A DNA stretch of 43,924 nt from assembly GCA_013178315.1 (NCBI GenBank), contig JABLWX010000008.1:1-43924 (forward strand), read 5' to 3'. Source of the DNA: Candidatus Aminicenantota bacterium. Lineage in GTDB: Bacteria; Acidobacteriota; Aminicenantia; Aminicenantales; Saccharicenantaceae. Shown piece by piece: positions 1 to 7,999 of this stretch (positions are counted from its first letter, which is position 1; each line of letters begins with the position of its first letter). The translations under genes were made by a program, and so were the position numbers. The notes under the pieces were generated by a model, which was given only the letters and a program-made list of their open reading frames with translations, was not told the origin of the DNA and searched no databases.

Positions 1-7
1 TGGTTGA

Positions 8-769
8 AGTCCGCGCTGGGCTTTTTTATCGATAGCCATTCCGGCTGAAACCGAAATCGCCTGGCTTGATGAATTTTCCCGGGGCTGGAGGCAACTGGCC
101 GCAAGGACCTGGGTTGAGCTCCTGGGCGGAGACACCACGAAATCCAGGACCGGCCTGGTCCTCAACGTGGTCATCCTGGGAGAAGCCGACGGAAGGCATA
201 TCAGGTACCGGTCATCTGCCCGGCCGGGTGATATTGTGGCGGTCTCCGGCAACCTGGGAGACTCCGAGGGCGGACTCAGGCTGATTCTCCAGGAAGAGGG
301 AAAAAGCAGGACGAAACCCGAGGAAAAATACCTCATACGGCGTCACTACCGGCCGCGGCCGCATCTCGAGGAAGGCCGGTTTCTGGCCGGACAGCCCGAG
401 GTCCGGGCCATGATGGATGTTTCCGACGGCATCGACTCCGACCTGAGAAGGATAATGGAGAGGTCCGGGTGCGGAGTGAAGGTTTTCCTGGAACAGCTTC
501 CGATTTCGCCGGCCCTCAAGAAGTGCGCCGGCCGCTACCACTGGAACCTGGATGAATTGGCCGCGGCCGGGGGCGAGGATTACTGCCTGCTGCTAACGGT
601 AGCCCCGGAAAAATTCACCGGCCTGGCCGAAAAATTCTTCCGTCGCTTCGGGCGACCATTGCCGGCCATCGGCCAGATTACCGGAGAAAAAAATCGGCTG
701 CAATATCTTCGGGACGGCCACCCGGTAGTCCTGGGAAAGTCTGGATATGACCACTTCAAACACGGGTAA
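8..769 (+). CDS. thiL: Thiamine-monophosphate kinase, 5'-truncated or frameshifted at the window edge
   Basis: ThiL phosphorylates thiamine monophosphate to thiamine diphosphate with ATP in the cytoplasm. The frame is open from base 8. Visible family motifs are GGDTTKS (about bases 125-145), MMDVSDGIDSDL, and GGEDYCLLLTV, which are the Mg/ATP-binding motifs of the PurM/ThiL fold. The N-terminal half is missing. An in-frame TGA lies at 5-7, although the residues after it (SPRWAFLSIAIP) fit the conserved ThiL stretch that normally continues upstream; reading frame 3 for bases 3-8 would extend it. The gene is therefore either cut by the window edge with a sequence error or indel near base 8-10, or genuinely broken. 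A GTG at 167 could start a shorter product but would drop the GGDTTKS motif, so I do not favour it. No other thiamine gene is nearby. Confidence 0.85.
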   Translation, partial: SPRWAFLSIAIPAETEIAWLDEFSRGWRQLAARTWVELLGGDTTKSRTGLVLNVVILGEADGRHIRYRSSARPGDIVAVSGNLGDSEGGLRLILQEEGKSRTKPEEKYLIRRHYRPRPHLEEGRFLAGQPEVRAMMDVSDGIDSDLRRIMERSGCGVKVFLEQLPISPALKKCAGRYHWNLDELAAAGGEDYCLLLTVAPEKFTGLAEKFFRRFGRPLPAIGQITGEKNRLQYLRDGHPVVLGKSGYDHFKHG

Positions 770-917
770 TCAATTCTAAGGCTTCCATTAATTTAATAAT
801 TCGACGGTGGCCTGGCTGACCCAGAATATAGACTCACCGAACTTTTTTGTCTATAATTCTCCGCTAATTCTATCGATCCCTCAAGACCATGACTGGAAAA
901 GGAAGCGCGAGGCGGCG

Positions 918-1349
918 ATGAGAGGTGAAAAACTTTTAATGAGTGATATTTTAGTAGAGAGTTCCCCTTACGGTCTTGTTCTTATCGAGAATTCAGGCCG
1001 CTGGTTGTTTGTCAACCCCGCCTTCACCCGGATAACCGGTTACACCCTGGAAGACGTTCCCGACGGCAAGACCTGGTTCAGGAAGGCTTTCCCAGATAAG
1101 GAAAAACGAACCGAGGTCATCAACCTCTGGTTTGCCGATCGCCAGGAAGGACTATTCAAGGACCGCGTGGTGGAGATAACCTGCAAGGATGGCTGCAAAA
1201 AATGGCTGGAAATGCATTGCAGCGAGAGGCCTGATGCGAAAATGGTGGTCAGTCTCCACGATGTCTCCGAAAGAATGGTTCTAAAAAAAAAAAAGAAGAA
1301 TCGGACAACTATTACAAGGCCCTGCTTGAAGCCACTCCCGACATGGTAG
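918..1349 (+). CDS. PAS-domain sensor histidine kinase, N-terminal part (frame 0, before the frameshift)
   Basis: This is the front part of one kinase gene that continues in the -1 frame. ATG 918 is preceded by GAGG at 909-912; ATG 939 is an alternative, with AGAGGTG upstream. A GTG at 807 would add unconserved sequence. Residues about 8-110 form a PAS domain (SSPYGLVLIENSGRWLFVNPAFTRI, ending VVSLHDVSER). No membrane segment is seen, so the sensor is probably cytoplasmic. After the A12 run at 1283-1294 this frame reads a meaningless tail and stops at 1349, whereas the -1 frame gives an uninterrupted second PAS domain. If the frames are joined at the run, the protein is about 457 residues: PAS-PAS-HisKA_2-HATPase. 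It may be a broken gene, a sequencing error or a regulated frameshift. Confidence 0.7.
   Translation: MRGEKLLMSDILVESSPYGLVLIENSGRWLFVNPAFTRITGYTLEDVPDGKTWFRKAFPDKEKRTEVINLWFADRQEGLFKDRVVEITCKDGCKKWLEMHCSERPDAKMVVSLHDVSERMVLKKKKKNRTTITRPCLKPLPTW
1283..1294 (+). other. A12 run with in-phase A AAA AAG slippery heptamer (frameshift point)
   Basis: Twelve consecutive A residues are followed by GAAGAA. In the upstream frame the last codons of the run are AAA (1290-1292) and AAG (1293-1295) preceded by A, which is the A AAA AAG heptamer used for -1 frameshifting in dnaX. A -1 slip puts the next codon at 1295 (GAA), exactly the frame of the downstream PAS/kinase segment. No strong internal Shine-Dalgarno stimulator or stable downstream stem is evident. 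Polymerase slippage or a homopolymer sequencing error would have the same effect. Confidence 0.65.
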
Positions 1350-2290
1350 CCATCACCGACCCTGCCGGTTACATCACCTACGCTTCGGAGAGCACGGCCA
1401 GATTCCTGGGATACGATTCGTCTGAAGAGCTACTCGGCAAGAATAACCAGGATCTTTTTGCCCCGGAAGACCGGGAAAAAATCCAACAAATGGGATTATT
1501 AATGGCCGAACATGGGTTTCATGGACCGTTCATAGCCAGGGTGGTGAGAAAAACGGGTGAACAGAGGATTGTTGAAATCAATTCCTCCCAGGTCAGAATC
1601 TCGGGCGAGCTGGTCTCATACATCGGTATAATGAGAGACATAACCGACAGGTTGAACCTGGAAAACGAACTCCGCCAGACATTGATAGAAAAAGAAGTTC
1701 TCATAAGAGAAGTCCATCACCGGGTTAAGAATAACCTGCAGCTCATACAGAGCATATTGAGATTACAGGCTCAATACCACGCTTCGCCCGAAGTCAGGAC
1801 AGCCCTGAAAGACGCCCTGGGTCGGATAAGGTCCATAGCCCTGATATATGAGAGCCTTCTCAGGTCAACCCGCCTGGACAGAATTCACCTGGACCGTTAC
1901 CTGGAAAAGATAGTCTCTCACGCCCTGTCTCTCTATCGGCAGGATGGAAGGGAAATCAGGATCGAACAAAGACTTGATGAGGTCCAGGTTGACCTGGCTC
2001 TGGCTCATCCCTGCGGTCTGATAGTCTCGGAACTCATTTCCAATGCTTTGAAACATGCCTTTAACGGGCGAAAAGAGGGCACCATCAGAATAAGCCTCGA
2101 GAAAGCCAACGGCAGGCAAGTTGTCCTGACGGTAAGTGATGACGGAAAAGGGCTGCCTGAAAATTTCGACCCGAAGGGCTCAACTTCGTTCGGCTGGCAG
2201 ATAATCCACGACCTGGTAAAACAGCTCAAGGGGACCATGTCCTGTAAATCTGGCCAGGGAACCGAGGTCAGAGTTATCTTTACTCCCTGA
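1343..2290 (+). CDS. PAS-domain sensor histidine kinase, C-terminal part with HisKA_2 and HATPase domains
   Basis: This is the catalytic part of the kinase begun at 918. The frame is open back to the A12 run, so ATG 1343 is probably internal rather than a true start, and no ribosome site precedes it. It holds a PAS domain (PDMVAITDPAG to GIMRDITDR), then the HisKA_2 dimerisation box LIREVHHRVKNNLQ with the phosphoacceptor His (residue 125/126 of this piece), the N-box SELISNALKHAF, and the G-boxes SDDGKGLP and FGWQII. HisKA_2 kinases usually pass phosphate to a separate response regulator; none is encoded in the window. The same kinase type closes the large sensor at 27023-31000. Its last bases overlap, convergently, the stop of the gene at 2280-4979 by 11 bases. 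Confidence 0.85.
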   Translation: MVAITDPAGYITYASESTARFLGYDSSEELLGKNNQDLFAPEDREKIQQMGLLMAEHGFHGPFIARVVRKTGEQRIVEINSSQVRISGELVSYIGIMRDITDRLNLENELRQTLIEKEVLIREVHHRVKNNLQLIQSILRLQAQYHASPEVRTALKDALGRIRSIALIYESLLRSTRLDRIHLDRYLEKIVSHALSLYRQDGREIRIEQRLDEVQVDLALAHPCGLIVSELISNALKHAFNGRKEGTIRISLEKANGRQVVLTVSDDGKGLPENFDPKGSTSFGWQIIHDLVKQLKGTMSCKSGQGTEVRVIFTP

Positions 2291-4979
2291 CCTGAGTCCG
2301 GCCGGTCCCCAGGTCTATGGCCAGGTTCTTCCTGACACTGGCCGGAAGCGAAGAAACTCCTTTTATTTCTTTCCAGGCAGCAGTGCCCGGCTCGCCGCAG
2401 CGGACGGTATAACTGCCGGCCCGGAAAACCGGCGGGCGGAACTCGGCGCCTCTGATCCTCAGGGTGTAAACCACCTCCATGGATTTTTCATCCACCACCT
2501 GGACCACCGGGTCGGAAATTCCACGGAACTGGAGAAGCGGCAGATAGGCCGCGGGTTTTCTTCCGTCGTTTTCCAATTGACTGAAAGACACCGGCCAGCC
2601 CGGGTAGGACTTATACTGGGCCTCCGAAAAATTCTCGGGCCGCACCAGGCAATCCAGCATGACCCGTCGTTCATTACGGTCAAAAATGACCAGGCCATAT
2701 CCAGAAGAGCCCCTCCCCGCCTGTGCTGTTTCCCCTTCAAGGGGGTTAGTTACCACTTCCAGACTGAATTTATTCCCGAAGGCATCTTCGAAATCTCCGG
2801 TGGCCTCTGGAGCTTTTGTCACGAGAGACCTGGTAGCTGGCTTCGGCATCCAGCGAACGGCCGGGCCGGCCACGATTGGTGGCGGCACGAAAGCCCAGCC
2901 CGCATCGCCCGGTTTTCCCAGCCCGTACTTGAGAGCAGCCGGAGGTCCGCCGGACCCGGCCAGGTGCGGAGCAAAGGCCTGCCTTAGTATCCTTATGGTT
3001 TCATCCCTGGCTGCCTTCGGCCAGCCCCCGCTCATAAAATCGGCCACCGGTCGGTCATCGGGCGGATAATCGCCGGGCTTAATCGGTTGCAGCTGCCACA
3101 GGGCTTCATCACCCAGCCGGCCTTCTGGTAGCGTGAGCAAAGATACCCAGAGCGACTGGGTGAGTAACGCTTTCATCCAGACTCCGTCCGACCAGTCTTC
3201 GGCCCACTTCCTCAGGAGTTTCAACTGGGCCGGACCCAGGAGTTGCGCCTGTTTTGGAGAGCCCTGCTTCTTCAGGTCAAACTCGCTGTTCCAGGCCCAG
3301 CCGTTTCTAACTTGGGCCTCCGGTAGAAGCGGAGCCGGGGCCGACTTGAACACCCGGTCACAGACCACGGCCAGGCTCAGGCCGCCATATCGAATTTCCC
3401 GGAAATAAGGATCTTCATCTTTTCCTGAACCCGGATGGCCTTCAACTTCCGGCAGGTGGGAAATCTGGGTGGCCAGCACCAGGTCAATGAACTCCGGTGG
3501 CATCAGGAAACCACCGCTGTCCTGGGCGGCCACCGGGTCGGGATAATCTTCTGCTCTTATCAGCCGGCCGTTTTCACCCCAGAGCTTGGCCTGGAAAAAA
3601 TCCCGGGCATCGGGCATGACCACGGCCGGCCTGTCCCTGAGCAGCTCGGAAAAAACCCAGCCGAAAAGGAGCCACTGCCTGAGGTATTCCCGCCGCGCTT
3701 CTTCCGGCGTAAACTTTTCCCGCCAGAAAGAGGCCGGGCGTCCGAAGACCTGGTTACCGGCAAAAAACAGCAGGTCCGGGTTCTGCTTTTTCAGGACCGA
3801 GACCAGGCCGTGGTGAGGATAGCCCTCTTCCTGTTGATTGCTCAGGACCGCCAGCACCAGGCGGTCCTGGTCCCGGGGTTCTTTTCTTACTATTCCGATG
3901 GGATTATGGGCAAATTCCGGCCCGGGTTCCTGGCCTTCCAGCCTGGCCCGGAATTCGTGGTCACGGCTGGAATCCCAGCCGGCCACCCTGAACCTGGCCA
4001 GCCAGGAATTGAGGTCGACCGGGGCTGCGGCCACCTGGACCCAGCGGCCATCTTCGCTTATTTCCAGAACCGCCCGGGTTTCAGAGGTCAGGCAGCCCGG
4101 TACCAGCTGGGCGGTTAACGTCAGCTTATCCCGGCTGAGAGTATAAAGCGTAAAGACCACGGGGCCCAGGGCTCTTTCCGGATGATTCTCAAAAAGATCG
4201 CCACTTATGTCCAGATCGCGCCAGCGGCTAGCGGCCATTCCTTCCCCGGGGCGAACTTCAGGCAGGCTGGAGACCAGGGCCAGCCCGCCGGCAATCTTAT
4301 CCCCGGTCAGGCGGGTTTCTTCCAGCTCGTCAAGAATTTCCCCGCTTTCGGGCTCAACCACCTCCAGCCTGACCGACGATTGAGAGTCGGAAGTTCCCAG
4401 GTTCAGTCTCAGTTCCAGGCCCTTTCGCAGGGCTCTTTTCAGCTCTTCCTGTTTTTCCTCTGAACTGACGCTTTCCAGCTCGCCTATGAACAGCAACCCG
4501 TCGGTGGTCACACCGGCTTCCAGGCCCTGGCCGCTGACCGCAGCCTCCCTGAAATCGCCACCCGGGCTCTTTATCCCGAGCCTGAGTGCGACGAAGTTCC
4601 GGGCCCTGGCCCTGGCCGGAAGTTCGGGGACGGACACCTTGACCGAGATTTCCAGGAGGCCCGAACCCGCGGCTACTTCTCCAGTCAACAGATAAAGATA
4701 ACGGTTGGCCGCCGCTCCCAGGCATTCAACAGAGCCCTGATTAAGTCTCCAGTCTTCCAGGCGCTGAGCATAGAAATCCGGGCCAACCCAGGGCCGGCTC
4801 AGGTTTTGCGCCCAGTCAGGCCTGAACTGCCCGGCCGCCAGGGGGCCCAAGGTCAGAACAAAAAGAAACCAGCCAACCAGGCCAGAACGAAGAAGCAGTC
4901 CAGAATCAAGTCCGGGCCCGCTCTTTGAAAAACCGGATTCGCGGATCTGGTTTCTAAGAATTTTTTTCGGCATCGCCAT
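2280..4979 (-). CDS. PhoD-like metallophosphatase family protein, catalytic residues apparently lost
   Basis: An 899-residue exported or membrane-anchored protein (hydrophobic segment at about residues 28-50). The middle matches the PhoD-like phosphatase layout: LAVLSNQQ, PDLLFFAGNQVF, YLRQWLLFGWVFSELLRDRP, QDSGGFLMPPEFIDLV, TQISHLP, YGGLSLAVVCDRVFKS, GGWPKAARDETI and APHLAG. Family knowledge gives the metal-binding positions as GDQ, DDHD, and AGDQH. Here they read GNQ (N409), DARD (A458, R459) and AGSGG (S676, G678). Together these changes suggest a pseudoenzyme or a binding role. Long beta-rich N- and C-terminal regions (about 1-330 and 720-899) are not recognised. The start has AGAGAAGAG just upstream, and a second ATG lies two codons later. 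Confidence 0.6.
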   Translation of the reverse strand: MAMPKKILRNQIRESGFSKSGPGLDSGLLLRSGLVGWFLFVLTLGPLAAGQFRPDWAQNLSRPWVGPDFYAQRLEDWRLNQGSVECLGAAANRYLYLLTGEVAAGSGLLEISVKVSVPELPARARARNFVALRLGIKSPGGDFREAAVSGQGLEAGVTTDGLLFIGELESVSSEEKQEELKRALRKGLELRLNLGTSDSQSSVRLEVVEPESGEILDELEETRLTGDKIAGGLALVSSLPEVRPGEGMAASRWRDLDISGDLFENHPERALGPVVFTLYTLSRDKLTLTAQLVPGCLTSETRAVLEISEDGRWVQVAAAPVDLNSWLARFRVAGWDSSRDHEFRARLEGQEPGPEFAHNPIGIVRKEPRDQDRLVLAVLSNQQEEGYPHHGLVSVLKKQNPDLLFFAGNQVFGRPASFWREKFTPEEARREYLRQWLLFGWVFSELLRDRPAVVMPDARDFFQAKLWGENGRLIRAEDYPDPVAAQDSGGFLMPPEFIDLVLATQISHLPEVEGHPGSGKDEDPYFREIRYGGLSLAVVCDRVFKSAPAPLLPEAQVRNGWAWNSEFDLKKQGSPKQAQLLGPAQLKLLRKWAEDWSDGVWMKALLTQSLWVSLLTLPEGRLGDEALWQLQPIKPGDYPPDDRPVADFMSGGWPKAARDETIRILRQAFAPHLAGSGGPPAALKYGLGKPGDAGWAFVPPPIVAGPAVRWMPKPATRSLVTKAPEATGDFEDAFGNKFSLEVVTNPLEGETAQAGRGSSGYGLVIFDRNERRVMLDCLVRPENFSEAQYKSYPGWPVSFSQLENDGRKPAAYLPLLQFRGISDPVVQVVDEKSMEVVYTLRIRGAEFRPPVFRAGSYTVRCGEPGTAAWKEIKGVSSLPASVRKNLAIDLGTGRTQVRE

Positions 4980-5218
4980 CTCTTCTCTGACTTAATATTC
5001 TTTGACCGGATATTCTTTCCGCCTTCTGCAGTAGCCGGTCGAGGGACCTTCTTCCGGTCGATACTCTCATTTCGCCCGGGACCAGCTTAACCCATCGTGG
5101 CCCGGGCCCGGCCACGGAAATTTTACCGCTTCGCGGCTCCGCTTCCAACTCTGCCACGGCCCGGCCTGGATATCAATTTTCAGGATGAGGGCTTTTTGTT
5201 GCCAGCCTGCCTCCGGAC

Positions 5219-6154
5219 TCAGCTCACGCCGGCCAGGGCAATCAGGGCCCGCATCAACTTGAAGCCTTCCAGGTAGTCCTGAGAGGTAAAGGTCAGGGTC
5301 CGCGGAGCCGGTCGTTTTACCCCTGGGATCAGGACACCCAGCTCGGCCTGCTGGCTGGTGTGCAGGTTGATTTCAAATTGGTAGGGTGACTGGAGCTTAT
5401 AGGCCTGGAAACCCTTCACTGAATTGAGGGCTTTCCGGGCCCCGTCTCTTAAATCAGCCAGCACCTTATCCCGGGCATAGTTCCTGGCGGCCAGGCGGTT
5501 GACGGCTTCCTTGACCGGGACCACCACCAGCGATTGGCCCAGGAGCTCCCGGGCCTGGCGGCAGGTCTCGGTATCGCCGGTTAGCATGACCACCGGAACG
5601 TTGAAGTAGCCGGCGATGGCGGCGTTAATCCCCAGCTCCGGCATTTCGATTCCATTTATCCTGATGGAATAGATGGCTGCCCCGGAGATGGTGTGGTCCA
5701 GGATGGCCGGGGCCGAACCGGCCCGGGCATGGTAGCCGACCAGGATGCAGGCGGCGAAACTGGAATCGAGGCCTTCCATCATGGACATGGGCTTGGGCGA
5801 GCCCGAGATCAGTACCGCCCTGGGGTCGAGCTCGCTGGCGATGATGTTGCGCATGCTGCCATGGGAATCGTTGACCACCACCTCTGTGGCCCCGGCCTCG
5901 AACAGGCCCTGCACCACGGCGTTGGTATCCTGCACCATCCACTTCCGGGCCAGCTGGTACTCGGGCGAATCAGAAGAACACTGATTTCCGTGGACCACTC
6001 CCCAGATGCCCTCCATGTCAACCGAGATGAAGACCTTGAGGGGCGGGCGGGGAGCAGCGGCCGCCTTGCCCTGGGCCAAGGATTGACCCCAGAGCACCAG
6101 GATTGATAGCAACAAGCACGGTACCAGGAAAAACCGGGCTGTTCTTATTTCCAT
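5219..6154 (-). CDS. Exported D-aminopeptidase, M55 family (DppA-like)
   Basis: M55 enzymes are zinc D-aminopeptidases that cleave D-amino-acid peptides, often linked to peptidoglycan fragment use. With the start at 6154 (preceded by AAGGAGGAGGAG; a longer frame reaches 6199 but has no better site) the protein has 311 residues and a signal peptide (residues 1-28, ending QSLAQ), so it probably acts in the periplasm. The metal ligands fit B. subtilis DppA in order and spacing: D46 and E48 (VDMEGI), H98 (NDSHGS), H142 (GYHARAG), E173 (MPELG). H154 matches the DppA catalytic His. DppA itself is cytoplasmic, so the signal peptide is a difference. No dipeptide transporter genes flank it. Confidence 0.9.
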   Translation of the reverse strand: MEIRTARFFLVPCLLLSILVLWGQSLAQGKAAAAPRPPLKVFISVDMEGIWGVVHGNQCSSDSPEYQLARKWMVQDTNAVVQGLFEAGATEVVVNDSHGSMRNIIASELDPRAVLISGSPKPMSMMEGLDSSFAACILVGYHARAGSAPAILDHTISGAAIYSIRINGIEMPELGINAAIAGYFNVPVVMLTGDTETCRQARELLGQSLVVVPVKEAVNRLAARNYARDKVLADLRDGARKALNSVKGFQAYKLQSPYQFEINLHTSQQAELGVLIPGVKRPAPRTLTFTSQDYLEGFKLMRALIALAGVS

Positions 6155-6286
6155 CTCCTCCTCCTTAAATAAAAATCCCATTAGCATTTTATCCAACAAT
6201 GCCGGCTAACCTTTCTGCGCCCTCCGGCCAAGACCTTATCAAGCATGACGTTTTAAGAGGAAATATTATGATGTCTCGTTCTCCCA

Positions 6287-6405
6287 GATCAAATTTCGAA
6301 CATTTTTATACAATAGCTTCTCCTGAATCAAATCGCGAAATATTTTGTAATTTATTCATTATCTGGATTAAATCGCCAATATTTTTATACATCCGCAAAA
6401 GGTCT
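6287..6405. repeat. Three degenerate tandem repeats of about 40 bases
   Basis: Units begin at 6287, 6326 and 6366. Each starts with GATCAAAT, AATCAAAT or GATTAAAT, followed by TCGCGAA-like sequence (TTTCGAA, CGCGAA, CGCCAA) and then an AT-rich stretch (ATTTTTATAC in units 1 and 3). Their regular spacing of 39-40 bases and AT-richness in a GC-rich setting suggest binding sites or decayed repeats upstream of the M55 gene. Confidence 0.45.
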
Positions 6406-6809
6406 CTCTGTTCCCCCATATCAAGGGGGTAAGAGTTTTGCCCACCACTAACTTTTCCGGCCTCACTTAATTCATTATCCACCATTTCCGGGCCAAATAA
6501 AATCGCCCTGATTCCAGGTCCCGAAAAAGGCAGGGCCGGGTCAATTCGGCGCCGGCCTTCGTGAAGGCGTCGGCCCCGAACAGACCGCCGATCGGAGCAC
6601 CATCCGGATTTTCAGCCCAACAACATGAATCAAAGAAACAGCAGATATCATCCCTGGTGGCAACGGCCAGAGCCCTGGTTATGCACAAGTATCAGCCAGC
6701 CAGCAATGTTGACCGCTTGAAACTCTGCCTTTATGTCTATCATATTTTTCGTTTTATATCTTTGCTACCACCCGGCCTCATAAAATCTTTTAGACCTCCG
6801 GGTGTCTTC

Positions 6810-6818
6810 TGCTATAAT
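6810..6818 (+). promoter_or_regulatory. Extended -10 promoter element (TGC-TATAAT)
   Basis: A perfect TATAAT with an upstream TGn. The -35 region 17 bases upstream (TTAGAC, 6790-6795) is weak, as is usual for extended -10 promoters. It would start transcription near 6825, just before the gene at 6843. Confidence 0.55.
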
Positions 6819-6842
6819 CTTGGCGGAGACAGGCCTTATAAG

Positions 6843-7058
6843 ATGAGCAAACTGGCCATAGTCCTGGCCCTGGTATTTTCCCCGGTGGCGGCCCTGTCCG
6901 CCTATCTCATCACCTATGCCGAGTACAAGAAGCATTTCCCGGATGACCTGAAAAGGGCCAGGAAGCTGTCCCTGAATTTTGCCATCAGCACCATGATATT
7001 ATTCATCATCCTGATCATCCTGACGTTCTGGGTGATTGACCATTTCTTACCCAAATGA
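6843..7058 (+). CDS. Small two-helix membrane protein
   Basis: A 71-residue protein with a hydrophobic N-terminal helix (about residues 3-23) and a second helix near the C-terminus (about 50-68), joined by a charged KKHFPDDLKRARK loop. I do not recognise a family. The frame extends upstream to 6561, but that part has no ribosome site and falls before the promoter-like element, so ATG 6843 is preferred; GGAG lies 14 bases upstream, so initiation may be weak. Its stop overlaps the ATG of the glycosyltransferase (ATGA, 7055-7058), implying translational coupling and a shared membrane-linked task, perhaps with the polyprenyl-linked sugar product. Confidence 0.6.
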   Translation: MSKLAIVLALVFSPVAALSAYLITYAEYKKHFPDDLKRARKLSLNFAISTMILFIILIILTFWVIDHFLPK

Positions 7059-7798
7059 AGATAAGCAACAGCATTTACCTCTCGGTCGTGGTACCCGCCT
7101 ACAACGAAGAGCAGAGAATCGGCTTCAGCCTGTTCCGCATCAAAGAATACCTCAACAGCAGAAGCCTCAGCGCCGAAATCATCCTGGTGGACGACGGCAG
7201 CACCGACCGGACGGCCGAGGTAGCCAGGGAAATCATGGCCGATTATCCTGCCTTCAGGCTGATAACGCTTCCGGTTAACCGGGGCAAGGGGGCGGCGGTC
7301 CGGGCCGGGGTGCTTCAGGCCCGGGGCGAGCTGGTCCTTTTTACCGACGCCGACCTGTCCACCCCGATTGAAGAGCTGGAAAAATTTCTGCCCCTGATGA
7401 GAGAAGGTTTTGACGTGGTCATCGGCTGCCGGGCCCTGCCGGAGTCGGTGATAAAGCAACGTCAGGGCTGGTTGAGGGAACGCCTGGGGAAGTGTTTCAA
7501 CCTGCTGGTCCGGCTGCTGGTGCTTAAGGGATACAGGGATACCCAGTGTGGCTTCAAGCTCTTCCGGAAGGAAGCGGCCCGGGAAATCTTTTTCCGGCTG
7601 GAGACGGAAGGCTTTGCCTTTGACGTGGAGGCGCTGCTCCTGGCCCGGAAGCTCGGCTACAGAATTGCCCAGGTGCCGGTGGTCTGGGTCAACCATCCCC
7701 AGTCCCGGGTCCGCCTGGTCAGCGGCTCCCTTCGAATGCTGGCGGAGTTGTTCAAGATAAGAAGGAAGAAAAAGGGGGACACGCTCTCGTGTCCCTGA
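7055..7798 (+). CDS. Family 2 glycosyltransferase, dolichyl/polyprenyl-phosphate glucosyltransferase type
   Basis: Transfers a sugar from a nucleotide sugar, probably to a polyprenyl phosphate on the inner membrane face. A 247-residue GT-A domain shows SVVVPAYNEEQRI, ILVDDGSTDRT, NRGKGAAVRAG, the metal-binding LFTDADLSTP (DxD) and DTQCGFKLFRKEAA, the pattern of DPG-synthase-like enzymes. No C-terminal membrane helices are present, unlike DPM/GtrB forms. It is coupled by ATGA overlap to the small membrane protein upstream. The last seven codons (GDTLSCP, then TGA) are read from inside a palindromic repeat of the family described below, so the natural C-terminus may have been changed by that insertion. 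Confidence 0.88.
   Translation: MKISNSIYLSVVVPAYNEEQRIGFSLFRIKEYLNSRSLSAEIILVDDGSTDRTAEVAREIMADYPAFRLITLPVNRGKGAAVRAGVLQARGELVLFTDADLSTPIEELEKFLPLMREGFDVVIGCRALPESVIKQRQGWLRERLGKCFNLLVRLLVLKGYRDTQCGFKLFRKEAAREIFFRLETEGFAFDVEALLLARKLGYRIAQVPVVWVNHPQSRVRLVSGSLRMLAELFKIRRKKKGDTLSCP
7774..7796 (+). repeat. REP-like palindrome (copy a, CTCY-loop subfamily)
   Basis: Arms GGGGGACACG and CGTGTCCCT around the loop CTCT, with one mismatch at the outer end. Same subfamily as copy m at 42243. It encodes the end of the glycosyltransferase, including most of the last codons before its TGA. Confidence 0.75.
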
Positions 7799-7999
7799 CC
7801 TTCCGTCTGACCGGCTGGTAGACATGCCCAAACATCCTTGCACCAGAGTTCTTATAACCTATGACCCGATTGAATATCTCAAATAAAACTTTGATTTCAA
7901 AGCCTTTGGGACGGCTATCCGCTAATAAAAGAATTGTTCAAAAACCCCAGGCCAACTTCTTCTGCCAGAAATTGACAGAACTTATTTTCATCGCCGTCT

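Larger units (their letters stand above)
6155..6842. other. Gene-free stretch between divergent genes
   Basis: No convincing gene. It starts AT-rich and holds three imperfect repeats of about 40 bases (6287-6405, listed separately). A candidate extended -10 lies at 6810-6818. Open frames here (for example the upstream extension of the gene at 6843) lack family resemblance and ribosome sites. Confidence 0.5.

Noticed and set aside
4954..5157. Minus-strand frame of 67 residues upstream of the PhoD-like gene
   Set aside because: Low-complexity basic sequence, overlaps the next start and has no ribosome site; not counted as a gene.
6561..6842. Upstream extension of the small membrane protein frame
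   Set aside because: No ribosome site, no resemblance, and it lies upstream of the extended -10 at 6810-6818.
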